From the NCBI GenBank assembly GCA_902631295.1, contig CACOXV010000007.1, forward strand, positions 1 to 64,000: a DNA stretch of 64,000 bases. The letters run 5' to 3'. The position numbers were made by a program, and so were the translations under genes. Below are positions 16,454-24,019 of this stretch, one piece after another. Every line of letters begins with the position of its first letter. The stretch's first letter is position 1. The notes under the pieces are model-generated. The model saw only the letters and a list, made by a program, of their open reading frames with translations. It did no database searches and was not told the origin of the DNA. Source of the DNA: Paracoccaceae bacterium. Lineage in GTDB: Bacteria; Pseudomonadota; Alphaproteobacteria; Rhodobacterales; Rhodobacteraceae.

Positions 16454-16783
16454 TTAATTTTTAACGCCGCCGTGCACCTTCCAAAACTTACACTTATTAT
16501 TTTCGAATCTTGCAAAAAACATAACTTCCCATTCAGGTTCGCCGTCTTGCTTATATGAATGTCGGCCACAAATTATGCTCTCATCCTCATGGTAAACTTT
16601 AAAGTCACCAATGGACTGGCCACCTTCAGAAACCCAGCTCAAAACTTCATTTTTAGTTTCATGGTTCCCGTCTGTATTTTCAAATACATAATCTTCAGCA
16701 AGCATTTCTTCTACTTCAGAAGTATTCCCTGTCGAGAAAGCTTTTTCCCATTTATTAAGTTTTTCAATTGCCGATAAAGTCAT
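16454..16783 (-). CDS. SnoaL/NTF2-like protein
   Basis: A 109-residue protein. GAGG seven bases before ATG 16781-16783 sets the start within a longer frame. The layout is NTF2-like: helix ALIEKLNKWEKAF style start, TSEVEEMLAEDYVFENTDG, GGQSIGDFKVYHEDESIICGRH, and a last strand pair EWEVMFFARFENNKCKFWKVHGG. Members are cone-shaped ligand-binding proteins or cyclases/isomerases. No catalytic residue can be assigned. Confidence 0.75.
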   Translation of the reverse strand: MTLSAIEKLNKWEKAFSTGNTSEVEEMLAEDYVFENTDGNHETKNEVLSWVSEGGQSIGDFKVYHEDESIICGRHSYKQDGEPEWEVMFFARFENNKCKFWKVHGGVKN

Positions 16784-17024
16784 TTTTTTCCTCAAATTGA
16801 ATTGCTGCACCTAGTATTTCATGGAATTTAAGTAAAGTAAGTACAAATTAAGTGGTAGTAATTAGCCAAACTAAAATTAATCACATATAAACGTGCGTGC
16901 TAACCTAATTTTGGCCAACAACTTCCAATCTAAATTTAAAGTCACACGGGCACAGCGGTAGAAGCTTCGTCTTTGTTTTTTAAGTGCAGAGGCTTGCATG
17001 GTCGTTGACCCATATGTTGAGGTT

Positions 17025-17288
17025 TTACTCTGTCATTTCTTCCATGCTATAAACTGTGTATTCGCAGCCGTTATCTTTGTCCCACTGTAATTCTTCCGGG
17101 CTATTCATAAATGCTCCCATCGCTTCCATGTCGGAAACATTTATACAAGCCATAAACTCTTTTTCACCTACTTCGGCAAACCTCCATTCAGTCACAAATT
17201 CACCAGCTCCGGCTTTCATATCCTGTTTAATTTTCTCATGCAGGACATGCGCGCCTGTTGCTATAGTTCCACGAATAAACACATTCAT
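17025..17288 (-). CDS. small DABB-like protein
   Basis: An 87-residue protein. AAAGGAG precedes ATG 17286-17288, so the longer upstream frame is not used; this also removes its overlap with the next gene. It runs MNVFIRGTI (strand), HVLHEKIKQDMKAG (helix), VTEWRFAEVGEKEFMACINVSDMEAMGAFMNS (strands and helix) and ends YTVYSMEEM, the DABB fold order. It resembles the DUF3303 protein at 10.4 kb only in overall design. Confidence 0.6.
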   Translation of the reverse strand: MNVFIRGTIATGAHVLHEKIKQDMKAGAGEFVTEWRFAEVGEKEFMACINVSDMEAMGAFMNSPEELQWDKDNGCEYTVYSMEEMTE

Positions 17289-17346
17289 AATTTTCTCCTT
17301 TAAATATTTAACACCGAATATACCGAGTTTCTTGAGAGAGCGATCA

Positions 17347-17700
17347 TTAGTCAGTAATTCCCTTAAGTTTACGTTCCGAGCAGTCCGCAATAAGCTTCAT
17401 TTTCTTTTTTGCCGAGACCGCGTTTCCTTCAAAAATAACGTGCTTTACGGATGGAGAGAGTTGCAGTTGTAAAGATGAATTTACTTTTGTTTTCAGTTTA
17501 GCCACTCCATTTTTGAATGCGGCACTCTTGCCAGTTGCAAGATCGCGCACAATAAAATATCGAGCTTCAAGTTCGCACTTGTTTACCAGAGTAATTTCAG
17601 CCTTGATTTCTTTACCAGAGCTGAATAGCCAAGAAAAAAGTCCGTCCGACTTAGCTTGGGACGCCAGCGTCAAAGATATAATTACAACTAGAACTCGCAA
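17347..17700 (-). CDS. secreted hypothetical protein
   Basis: A 117-residue protein with a signal peptide (LRVLVVIISLTLASQAKS). The start is TTG 17698-17700, right after the stop of the upstream gene, so translation is probably coupled. The mature part is beta-rich (EIKAEITLVNKCELEARYFIVRD, SLQLQLSPSVKHVIFEGNAVSA) with two Cys that may pair. It is likely periplasmic. No family is recognised. Confidence 0.6.
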   Translation of the reverse strand: MRVLVVIISLTLASQAKSDGLFSWLFSSGKEIKAEITLVNKCELEARYFIVRDLATGKSAAFKNGVAKLKTKVNSSLQLQLSPSVKHVIFEGNAVSAKKKMKLIADCSERKLKGITD

Positions 17701-17701
17701 G

Positions 17702-17995
17702 CTAAGCTTCAGACATTATGGATAATACTGGACCCATTGTTTCTTCAACCATCTTATGTCCAGTTTCATTAATTGACTGTGCACGTTGCTTTTGGCGCAT
17801 TTCTAGTTCTGCTTTAGCATCTTCCTCAGAGGAAAATATAATTACTGATTGATGTGTATTAACATCTATTTGAAACCAAATTATATCTTCTGCTTTTGTT
17901 TGGCTTCTAAACTCACGATGCCAACCTTGCATAGTCTCCGCACTCGGAACGCCGTCAGGCCACTCCCATTTTGTATGGATTGCATACTTTGTCAT
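17702..17995 (-). CDS. DABB-like protein
   Basis: A 97-residue protein with DABB-type order: YAIHTKWEW strand, a helix around AETMQGWHREF, IIWFQIDVNTHQSVIIFSSEEDA in the middle, and a long C-terminal helix through SINETGHKMVEETMGP. It forms a two-gene unit with the secreted protein downstream (one-base spacing). Its C-terminal 20 residues are mirrored by a broken copy at 24993-25075, so this gene was once duplicated. Confidence 0.65.
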   Translation of the reverse strand: MTKYAIHTKWEWPDGVPSAETMQGWHREFRSQTKAEDIIWFQIDVNTHQSVIIFSSEEDAKAELEMRQKQRAQSINETGHKMVEETMGPVLSIMSEA

Positions 17996-18307
17996 TTAAA
18001 AACTCCTTGAACTACTGACTTGAGGAAATCAAAAATGCAGTTTCGTGGCAACAAGAAAAATGTTTGCACGCGTATTTTACTAATTTCCTGTTCGCCTTGC
18101 TAAAGAAATGGAACGAATGGAATGCTACATCCGGACAAAAATATTATAATTAATACTGATATTACGCGCATCGTAACCCCGATCCTTTTCTTTAAATTAA
18201 ACCAAGCACAAAACCTACGCAATTTGCAATTTGGTTTCAATTAGAACACAAAAACACGCCGTTAAAAAACGTGATTAACTTTTAATAGATTTTAGTTTTG
18301 CAAGCAC

Positions 18308-18421
18308 TTAATACAGGGTGGATCAGTTAATGGGGTTAAACTGATCCATAGTATGTTGGTGTTTTACGTGGATCAGTTGAACTGGGAGGTGACAATCTGA
18401 TCCAAAACTTCCCTGTACTAA
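18308..18421. mobile_element. 114-bp MITE-like element with IS21-type nested ends
   Basis: The outer ends TTAATACAGGG (18308-18318) and CCCTGTACTAA (18411-18421) are inverted repeats matching at 10 of 11 bases. Inside are two further inverted pairs: TGGATCAGTT 18319-18328 with its complement at 18339-18348 (10/10), and TGGATCAG 18369-18376 with its complement at 18397-18404 (8/8). Repeated GGATCA-type boxes inside each end are a habit of IS21-family elements. No istA/istB remains, so this is either a non-autonomous element or two ends left after internal deletion. TTAA/CTAA on the flanks may be a worn target duplication. Confidence 0.6.
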
Positions 18422-18482
18422 ATAAGATTAGCTTTTGAACTTGCTACTTCAACGCATAAATTGTCGCAGATTTCTGGGAAAA

Positions 18483-18510
18483 TTGAATTTTGTTTGGCGT
18501 TAGGTATAAA
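18483..18510 (+). promoter_or_regulatory. candidate sigma-70 promoter for a small RNA
   Basis: TTGAAT (18483-18488) and TATAAA (18505-18510) are separated by 16 bases. Transcription would begin near 18517 and run into the terminator at 18578-18602 without meeting a protein gene. Confidence 0.45.
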
Positions 18511-18516
18511 CATTCT

Positions 18517-18602
18517 GACTTATTGGCCGTTAGTATTATTGAAAGAAATATTCATTTAAAGCTCCCTTATTAAATTTCCCCTCGCTTGCGAGGGGTTTTT
18601 TT
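18517..18602 (+). ncRNA. candidate small RNA, about 86 nt
   Basis: Bounded by the promoter at 18483-18510 and the terminator hairpin ending near 18602. The body carries AAAGCTCCCTTATT just before the terminator, an unpaired CUCCCU that could pair with ribosome-binding sites. No known RNA family is recognised. Support is only the promoter-terminator arrangement. Confidence 0.4.
18578..18602 (+). terminator. rho-independent terminator
   Basis: CCCCTCGC (18578-18585), a two-base gap and GCGAGGGG (18588-18595) form a perfect 8-bp stem followed by seven or more T. The T run is on the plus strand, and no plus-strand protein gene ends upstream, hence the small-RNA proposal. Confidence 0.8.
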
Positions 18603-18813
18603 AATTACTTGTAAGATTTAATTTAAACGCTTTAAAACCTCACGCCTAATACGCAACTGAAGCCAATTAATTTAAAAATGGTTTAAACCACTTATAAAGG
18701 CCAGAAAATTAGGGCATGGTTAAATAGAAAAAGAGTGGGTTGGATTTTTAATAAAGGTAACTATTTAAACAATAAGTCATACATCCAACAGTTTTTATAC
18801 AGAGGAATAAATA

Positions 18814-19197
18814 ATGAAGAGTTTTCCAGAATTAATTAATGAAGCAAACAATCAAATAAATACCGTTTCAGTAGAAGAACTACAGTCTATAATAGATGAC
18901 CCGAAGCTCATACTTGTGGATGTGCAATCAAAAGAGGCTGTTGAAGAAAGTGGTATGATAAAAAATGCGATACATGCCAACCGTGGTTTTCTAGAGTTTT
19001 ATTTTGATCAAAGAGCAGATAACCCTTTCAAAAAAATAGATGTAAAATCTGATAGTAAAATAATAGTTTATTGTGGAGCAGGCGGACAAGGTGCCTTGGC
19101 AACAAAAACACTTGTGGATATGGGCTTTAGTGATGTGAGTAATTTAGAGGGTGGATCAGGGGCCTGGGTTGAAGCGGGTAATATACTCTATGCGTAG
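18814..19197 (+). CDS. rhodanese-like domain protein
   Basis: A 127-residue single rhodanese domain. VSVEELQSIIDDPKLILVDVQSKEAVEESGMIKNAIHA is the standard first half, and the active-site loop is YCGAGGQGALATKTLVDMGF with Cys near residue 89. Such domains carry a persulfide on the Cys and move sulfane sulfur. The loop CGAGGQGA is a six-residue type that suits sulfur rather than phosphate substrates. AGAGGA stands before the ATG. A monocistronic gene, convergent with the pentapeptide-repeat gene. Confidence 0.85.
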   Translation: MKSFPELINEANNQINTVSVEELQSIIDDPKLILVDVQSKEAVEESGMIKNAIHANRGFLEFYFDQRADNPFKKIDVKSDSKIIVYCGAGGQGALATKTLVDMGFSDVSNLEGGSGAWVEAGNILYA

Positions 19198-19237
19198 TGG
19201 TATTATTTTAAAACCGCTGCTTTCAATAATTTCAGTA

Positions 19238-19702
19238 TTAGCAATCTCTGTAACTTATGCTGGCATCAGGAAGAACAGTTTTACATAATCGAGCATTATT
19301 CAGCTGATCTTCAGATATAGAGGCATGAAGAAGATAGGCTTCAATCAGATTAACATTAACAAAAAGTGCTTGGCTAAAATCTGCTAGCTCTAATTCCGCA
19401 CCGCTTAAATTAGTTTTTACCAGCGTGGCCTCTGAGAGATTCGCCCCATTCATATAAGTGTTGCTCAAATTGCTGTTTGACAGGTTTGCATTGCCTAGAT
19501 CAACATTAACCAAATAACTCTCGCTTAGATCTGCCCTGCTCAAGTCAACTTTGAAAAGTTTATAATTGCCAAGGTTCAATTTAGACAAATTACAGCCATT
19601 ACAGGACCGATTTTCAATCAAAAGTTTGAGTATCTTATCTTCACTGGCATCACAGTGATTAGCCAAAAGGCAAAACATTATTATCGGGACTAATTTGGTC
19701 AT
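19238..19702 (-). CDS. secreted pentapeptide-repeat protein
   Basis: A 154-residue protein. The N-terminus (MTKLVPIIMFCLLANHCDA) looks like a signal peptide, possibly with a lipobox-like Cys. From about residue 35 to 135 it is a run of A(D/N)Lxx repeats (LSRADLSESYLVNVDLGNA and so on), which fold as a right-handed quadrilateral helix. Cys residues flank the repeat block (SCNGCNL before, LCKTV and YRDC after). Its partner is unknown; a Qnr/MfpA-like gyrase role is unlikely for an exported protein. Confidence 0.8.
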   Translation of the reverse strand: MTKLVPIIMFCLLANHCDASEDKILKLLIENRSCNGCNLSKLNLGNYKLFKVDLSRADLSESYLVNVDLGNANLSNSNLSNTYMNGANLSEATLVKTNLSGAELELADFSQALFVNVNLIEAYLLHASISEDQLNNARLCKTVLPDASISYRDC

Positions 19703-19859
19703 AAAAATACTATAGCAAAATAGCTCGGCTCAATAAAAGCGTTAGTAAAACTTTACCGATAAGATTTCAGTCAACTGTGTTACTTGTTCTGAAAATATAC
19801 TCAATATAGAATTTTTATTAAGCTAGAAAGCGCAATAAAAGAGGATAAATTCTTAAAGG

Positions 19860-20489
19860 CTATCCATAAACTAATTTAACGCTAGGTCGAACACCTGTTT
19901 GTTGGGCGATCCGCTGCACATTAGGAAAGTTACTTAGTTCTGGATGCTCTCGCGACGGTTTAAGCCAAGTTGTAAGCATATATAAATAAATATCGGCTGC
20001 ACTGAAGCACTCACCTAGGATCCATTTTTTCTCGCCAATTTGGTCATCAATTATCCGCAAAGTCTCCATTAACCTTTTTTGCCCACGCCTTTGCGCTCCT
20101 GGCTCATCTTCTATCGTATCAGCAAATCGATATGGGTGATAATCCTGCTGAAATGCAGTTTGAATTGAACTAGAGAAGTAAACGAGCGTCTGGAGAAAAA
20201 GACTACGCAGTGGTGAATTTGGTGTTGGAGCTAATTGTGCGGCTGGATGACGATCGCATAGAAATATTGTTATAGCTGCGCACTCATACATTGCCCCATC
20301 GTCCCAAATAAGTACTGGTATCCATCCGTTTGGATTAATTCTTAATTGCTCCGATGGTCGTGGTTTGCCTCGGATGGTCGTTGTCGATATGAGTTCGTAA
20401 GGTGCGCCAATTTCTTCTAGAAGTACTCGCACACCCATCGATGCGGTTCCCTCTACGTAATATAATTTGTAGCCTGACAATTTTTCCAT
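19860..20489 (-). CDS. glutathione S-transferase family protein
   Basis: About 209 residues. The N-terminal thioredoxin-like domain reads KLYYVEGTASMGVRVLLEEIGAPYE, with GWIPVLIWDDGAMYECAAITIFL giving the cis-Pro and the glutathione-binding E-x-x-A segment; the C-terminal domain is all-helical with SAADIYLYMLTTWL as the N-capping box. Ser near residue 18 could be the glutathione-activating residue. It is probably cytoplasmic. A GTG three bases before the ATG is an alternative start. A GFA gene follows upstream on the same strand; both families handle glutathione adducts, so a shared role is possible. Confidence 0.82.
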   Translation of the reverse strand: MEKLSGYKLYYVEGTASMGVRVLLEEIGAPYELISTTTIRGKPRPSEQLRINPNGWIPVLIWDDGAMYECAAITIFLCDRHPAAQLAPTPNSPLRSLFLQTLVYFSSSIQTAFQQDYHPYRFADTIEDEPGAQRRGQKRLMETLRIIDDQIGEKKWILGECFSAADIYLYMLTTWLKPSREHPELSNFPNVQRIAQQTGVRPSVKLVYG

Positions 20490-20527
20490 CACTTATTTAA
20501 CGCTAAAAACCTTACAAAGATCAAAAA

Positions 20528-20959
20528 TTAAGGCTGCATTTCGGTGCTATCAGGGCCGGCCACATGCCATTTGGCCTCCGAAATAGTTTCAATCCAAGCA
20601 ACTTTTGATTGCCCAAAAATGTGCTTTGTTGGAGTAAGTGTATGGTGCTGATCTAAAAAGCCTGTTCTAACGTTGAAAACTGATCTATCAGTTGCTCTAG
20701 CATAAATTTGACAACCGCAATTACCGCAAAACCCCTGAACCCGTTTGTTACCACTGTCTGCAACTTTTGTGTATTCAGTTACCTCCCCGCTGATCTTTAT
20801 ATCTTCGTTTTTAATAATTGCGACTGGTCTAAACGGAGCACCGCTAAACTGCTGGCAATCCGTGCAATGACAGGCAATTACCATATCTTCAGATACTTTG
20901 CCGCTGATTTGAATTCTTCCACAGTGGCAAGATCCGTTTACGTTTACATAGTTGGACAT
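20528..20959 (-). CDS. GFA family zinc protein
   Basis: A 143-residue GFA protein with complete ligands: GSCHCGRI near residue 10, CHCTDCQQFSGAPFR near 31-45, and GFCGNCGCQIYAR near 72-84. The C-terminal LTPTKHIFGQSKVAWI is the usual family tail. It ends 36 bp before the GST gene on the same strand and probably shares its transcript. Confidence 0.85.
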   Translation of the reverse strand: MSNYVNVNGSCHCGRIQISGKVSEDMVIACHCTDCQQFSGAPFRPVAIIKNEDIKISGEVTEYTKVADSGNKRVQGFCGNCGCQIYARATDRSVFNVRTGFLDQHHTLTPTKHIFGQSKVAWIETISEAKWHVAGPDSTEMQP

Positions 20960-20988
20960 TTATCTTATTTTTTAAACGTTTTTAAAAA

Positions 20989-21276
20989 TTAGCTCACATA
21001 TGAGGTATTGTGCTTGATAACAGTGCTAACCTCCGAGATTTCACTGGCTGGCACACCGGCGCGCTCTGCATGTTCTTTAACGAGTTCTTCACTGTCAGCA
21101 TTGTAAACGCAGTATATTGCATCCCCAATTACGTAGCTTTGCTCCTGGGCAATATTTTTTCCCTCAGAACGCATAGCTTCAAGAACTCCCTCAGAACCCT
21201 TGCCTGCATTATTCAAGTCATTTTTAGGAAGGCTTCCCGCGCCTGCCATCTCTCTTTTAATCAAAAACTTTTTCAA
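20989..21276 (-). CDS. DUF4242-family protein
   Basis: A 95-residue protein close to DUF4242: MKKFLIKREMAGAGSL, then EQSYVIGDAIYCVYNADSEELVKEHAERAGVPASEISEV, which is the family core. A characterised actinobacterial member (SCO4226) binds nickel through residues of this type of small ferredoxin-like barrel, but no metal role is shown for this one. AGGAG lies eight bases before TTG 21274-21276. It lies 30 bp upstream of the GFA gene on the same strand. Confidence 0.75.
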   Translation of the reverse strand: MKKFLIKREMAGAGSLPKNDLNNAGKGSEGVLEAMRSEGKNIAQEQSYVIGDAIYCVYNADSEELVKEHAERAGVPASEISEVSTVIKHNTSYVS

Positions 21277-21314
21277 CTTATTATCTCCTAATTATCATTA
21301 TACACTTAAATTAA

Positions 21315-21590
21315 TTAATCTGACGCAATGGACATTGACATTGATGCTGGGTCGGTGTCTCCGCCTGCTGAAGCGATAAGGTCTGCTTCATTTTCCATAT
21401 GTTCCCGTATAACGTCCATATTCGGGGTATACATTACTACATGTATAGTATCTTTATCCTCTATATCTTGGCCTCTGTAAATCGTCTTTATTCCATATTT
21501 ACTGCTTCTAAGATCTTCTGCGCCGTCATATGCAGCTAGCCAATGATCAAAACCTTTTGTTATCTTTTGCTTTAGAATAAGTGTTGGCAT
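21315..21590 (-). CDS. DUF3764-like small protein
   Basis: A 91-residue protein, the start set by AGGAAAGAG just before ATG 21588-21590. The pattern LILKQKITKGFDHWLAAYDGAEDLRSSKYGIKTIYRGQDIEDKDTIHVVMYTPN is that of DUF3764-type ferredoxin-like proteins. It is followed by the DUF4242, GFA and GST genes on the same strand with gaps of 38, 29 and 38 bp, so the four may form one operon of glutathione- or aldehyde-related proteins (inference). Confidence 0.65.
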   Translation of the reverse strand: MPTLILKQKITKGFDHWLAAYDGAEDLRSSKYGIKTIYRGQDIEDKDTIHVVMYTPNMDVIREHMENEADLIASAGGDTDPASMSMSIASD

Positions 21591-21841
21591 CTCTTTCCTT
21601 TTCAAAACTAAACCTAGTGTTAGCATACACTCGGAATTAAGCTTGCATAGTACAGGTTTAGTAGTGTCTTTTATTTTGGATAATTAATATAATTAGAAAA
21701 GTATCAATTCAGTTGATTAGATAAATATTTTTCAAAGCTTTGATATCTAATGGCCGAACTTAGTTTTCGAGACAGGTAAAAACATGATATAATGCAAAAG
21801 GCAGCTTGCAAAGTTTGTTGCTATCGGAGAAGTTTGAATAA

Positions 21842-22519
21842 ATGATTAAACTTATTTATTTTAAAATGAGAGCGTTAGCCGAAGCACCACAACTGCTTTT
21901 GGCTTATTGTGGAATAGATTACTAGTATTGCATGTCGTGGGATCACTTTGACGAAGAGTGGTCGAACGTAAAACCCAAAATTCCTTTTCAACAGCTACCC
22001 ATTCTGGAAGTCGAAGATGGCACTCAAATTTGCCAAAGCGTTGCTATTCTCAAATATATAGAAAATGTAGGTGGTTTAACAATCAATGATCCTGTGAAAG
22101 CCGCGGAAGCCATGGGCGTTTTGCAAAGTGCCCAAGAATTATTCGCCCCACTGAATCCAACAGTAAATTTTGCTATTGGACAGAATTTTTGCAACAAAAG
22201 AGATAATATGAGAGCAAATTTAAAAAGCCGGTTTTCCGATTTAGCCCGGTATCTTGATAATCATAAAGGTAGATACTTTATCGATGATACTCCAAGAGCT
22301 GCAGAATTTGCCTGTTTTCATCATCTTGATTTGTCCAGAAAATTAGACCCAGAATTACTTAATGAATTCCCAAGATTAATAAAGTTGGTAAAAGATATTG
22401 AAAATATTGAAGCGGTCTCAAAATATCTGAAAAACAGGCCGAAGTTGGTGGATGTGGGAATACAGCCAAAACTGATAATAAATGGACGTGCACATCCTAC
22501 TGGAGTTAACAAAACTTAG
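21842..22519 (+). pseudogene. glutathione S-transferase with in-frame amber codon
   Basis: From ATG 21842 the frame reads IKLIYFKMRALAEAPQLLL and AYCGIDY, the first strand and helix of a GST, then hits TAG at 21923-21925 and continues in the same frame (YCMSWDHFDEEWSNVKP) to a full GST of 225 codons with IPFQQLPILEVEDGTQICQSVAILKYI and a helical C-terminal domain. One base change from a Glu, Gln or Lys codon explains the stop. An internal ATG at 21932 would give 195 residues without the first strand and the catalytic N-terminal residues. The rest shows no decay, so the event is recent, or the stop is read through. Confidence 0.8.
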
Positions 22520-22560
22520 ATTTATGTTGAAACTTCGTGTGTCGGAACTTTTTAAGTTGA

Positions 22561-22600
22561 AGTAGAGGTTAGTATTATCTTCCCTCTACTAAAAATTCTT
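22561..22600 (+). terminator. probable terminator after the broken GST gene
   Basis: AGTAGAGG (22561-22568) pairs with CCTCTACT (22583-22590) over 8 bp, followed by AAAAATTCTTTT. The T run is weak and lies a few bases late, so this is only a probable terminator. Confidence 0.4.
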
Positions 22601-22680
22601 TTAAGGATACTAAGATAACGAGCAATTGCTGATTGTATGTATGAACCCATTTTTTTTATGAAAGTATATGAGTAAACTTC

Positions 22681-22830
22681 CTAGAACATTGGGTTCATCA
22701 AACTAAAAGTCTCATACCAGTCTGAGCCTTCTGTTGCTAGAAGCATCATAACTGGTATTCCAACAATAAAAAATACACAGCTTAAGAAAGCCCAACCGAG
22801 CCCACTGTTGTTAGATGCATTTGCGTTCAT
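22681..22830 (-). CDS. 49-residue single-pass membrane peptide
   Basis: From ATG 22828-22830, overlapping the stop of the upstream gene as ATGA, to TAG at 22681. It encodes MNANASNNSGLGWAF and then one hydrophobic helix of about 20 residues (including FFIVGIPVMMLLA), and a polar tail with SDWYETFS. The ATGA overlap with the secreted peptide gene argues strongly for coupled translation. No family is recognised. Confidence 0.6.
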   Translation of the reverse strand: MNANASNNSGLGWAFLSCVFFIVGIPVMMLLATEGSDWYETFSLMNPMF

Positions 22831-22985
22831 GCACTTGTTTCCATACACATACCCAATTCAGCATTCCACTCTTGCCCAACTTCGCATGTCATTGCTGTAT
22901 CCGTACCATGCTTGTTGCAACCGTCTGCAAGAGTAAATGAGGTTGATAGGATCACTGCAAATAGTGTTGTACTTAATAATTTCAT
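22827..22985 (-). CDS. small secreted Cys-rich peptide
   Basis: A 52-residue precursor: AGGAG stands before ATG 22983-22985, the signal peptide is MKLLSTTLFAVILSTSFTLA, and the mature peptide DGCNKHG, TAMTCEVGQEWNAELGMCME has four Cys-type positions (three Cys plus a chitin-binding-like pattern). Roseobacter-group genomes have similar short periplasmic peptides with C...SCxxGxxWD...C, often wrongly labelled adenylosuccinate lyase. The function is unknown. Confidence 0.7.
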   Translation of the reverse strand: MKLLSTTLFAVILSTSFTLADGCNKHGTDTAMTCEVGQEWNAELGMCMETSA

Positions 22986-23108
22986 AATATTCTCCTGTTT
23001 AGATGGATGAATCTTAGCTCGACGAAAGTGCAATTCAATGCGACTTTCTGTCAGATATAACGTTTGGCACTTCGAACGGAACCCGTGCTTTCGTTAAAGG
23101 ACAAAAAC

Positions 23109-23534
23109 TTATTTATTAAGGCGGTGAATAGTATCTACCAGTGTATCTATTTCATCTATTGTTTCACTGATCATACCTTCGACAAACAAATTTCGAAAAC
23201 GTCTTTCAGAAGCCGTAATTGCAATTACAGGTTTGTTATTTGCATAACTGAAACCTATTTCTGCTGCTGTTCCAGAATCAATATCTTGACCGGTTAATAG
23301 CGCTACAGTCAGATCAGAACTTTCTAATGCGGTGAGATCATTATTAAAAATTTTCCCTTTGGTTGCAGCTGTCATAATAGGCTGTTCAAGCTCCTTTTCA
23401 GAAACACCTCTTTGGTCTCGGTGGGGAAGAAAACAAGCAAAACCATTATCTTCTAACAGTTGCGAAATTTTCTCCAGATAATGCTTCTCGTGGGAATTAA
23501 ATAAAGGTCCGGCTATGTAAACTTTCTTTATCAA
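23109..23534 (-). CDS. nucleoside 2-deoxyribosyltransferase family protein
   Basis: A 141-residue Rossmann-like protein: KKVYIAGPLFNSHEKHYLEKI is the family opening (YIAGPLF), DLTALESSDLTVALLTGQDIDSGTAAEIGFSYANNKPVIAI the middle with the catalytic-type Asp-x-GTAxE. Relatives swap bases between deoxynucleosides or cleave modified nucleotides (DNPH1-like). The start is TTG 23532-23534, preceded by AGGA. It may act in nucleotide salvage or cleaning. It stands alone. Confidence 0.8.
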   Translation of the reverse strand: MIKKVYIAGPLFNSHEKHYLEKISQLLEDNGFACFLPHRDQRGVSEKELEQPIMTAATKGKIFNNDLTALESSDLTVALLTGQDIDSGTAAEIGFSYANNKPVIAITASERRFRNLFVEGMISETIDEIDTLVDTIHRLNK

Positions 23535-23583
23535 AATTAGTCCTGTGCTTGATTTTTAACGGTACTCAACAATTACTAGTCAT

Positions 23584-23769
23584 TTACTTTTTTGGCTCGA
23601 TATCAATCCTCAAAAGTTCCTGAGTAAGACGGTTTTTATACCTTCTTTGTCTGCGTCTTGCCTTACTTGAGTTTGCTCTCCAATTTTGTCTTTTATCCTG
23701 AACCAATTCTTCGAGGTCATCGACGGTCTCAATTAGTTCAGCATCTGCTTCACGTGTCCTTCTTGCCAT
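23584..23769 (-). CDS. small basic/acidic helical protein, unknown
   Basis: A 61-residue protein. An acidic first half (EADAELIETVDDLEELV) is followed by a strongly basic second half (RQNWRANSSKARRRQRRYKNR), ending LLRIDIEPKK. The start overlaps the preceding gene by 20 bases in another frame, which implies coupled expression. The basic tract could bind RNA, DNA or membrane; nothing more can be said. Confidence 0.5.
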   Translation of the reverse strand: MARRTREADAELIETVDDLEELVQDKRQNWRANSSKARRRQRRYKNRLTQELLRIDIEPKK

Positions 23770-23914
23770 TGCGAAGCTTCTCAGCGCACTCTTTCAGCTT
23801 GTCTCTGCACTTTGGGTCAGTGAGAGCAGCAGCGGCAAGAACTGTTCCCGCTGTAACAAAGACTGCTCCAGTAATTAAAATCTTAGTAGCAATTAGTTTA
23901 TGGGCTAAAAACAT
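23750..23914 (-). CDS. small single-pass membrane protein
   Basis: A 54-residue protein with AAGGAGG before ATG 23912-23914, a strong start. One hydrophobic segment (ILITGAVFVTAGTVLAAAAL) and a short tail DPKCRDKLKECAEKLRNG with two Cys. The gene runs 20 bases into the basic/acidic small gene, so they are a coupled pair. Confidence 0.6.
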   Translation of the reverse strand: MFLAHKLIATKILITGAVFVTAGTVLAAAALTDPKCRDKLKECAEKLRNGKKDT

Positions 23915-24019
23915 ATAAACCTCCTTGTGATTAATCGTAGACTGCACATGTGAGTTTTCAAGATACTAAACTATTCAGCCTTCAATTTTGAAAGAGGACA
24001 GAATTCAAAACCATGATTT

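Larger units (their letters stand above)
17996..18813. other. 818-bp non-coding stretch
   Basis: No convincing protein gene lies here. It contains the IS21-like nested repeat element (18308-18421), a promoter at 18483-18510, a strong plus-strand terminator (18578-18602) between which a small RNA is likely, and AT-rich sequence leading to the rhodanese gene. Confidence 0.5.

Noticed and set aside
16920..17000. Possible degenerate repeat copy (GGTAGAA, AAGTGCAGAGG, GTTGA)
   Set aside because: Only scattered matches to the consensus, spacing differs.
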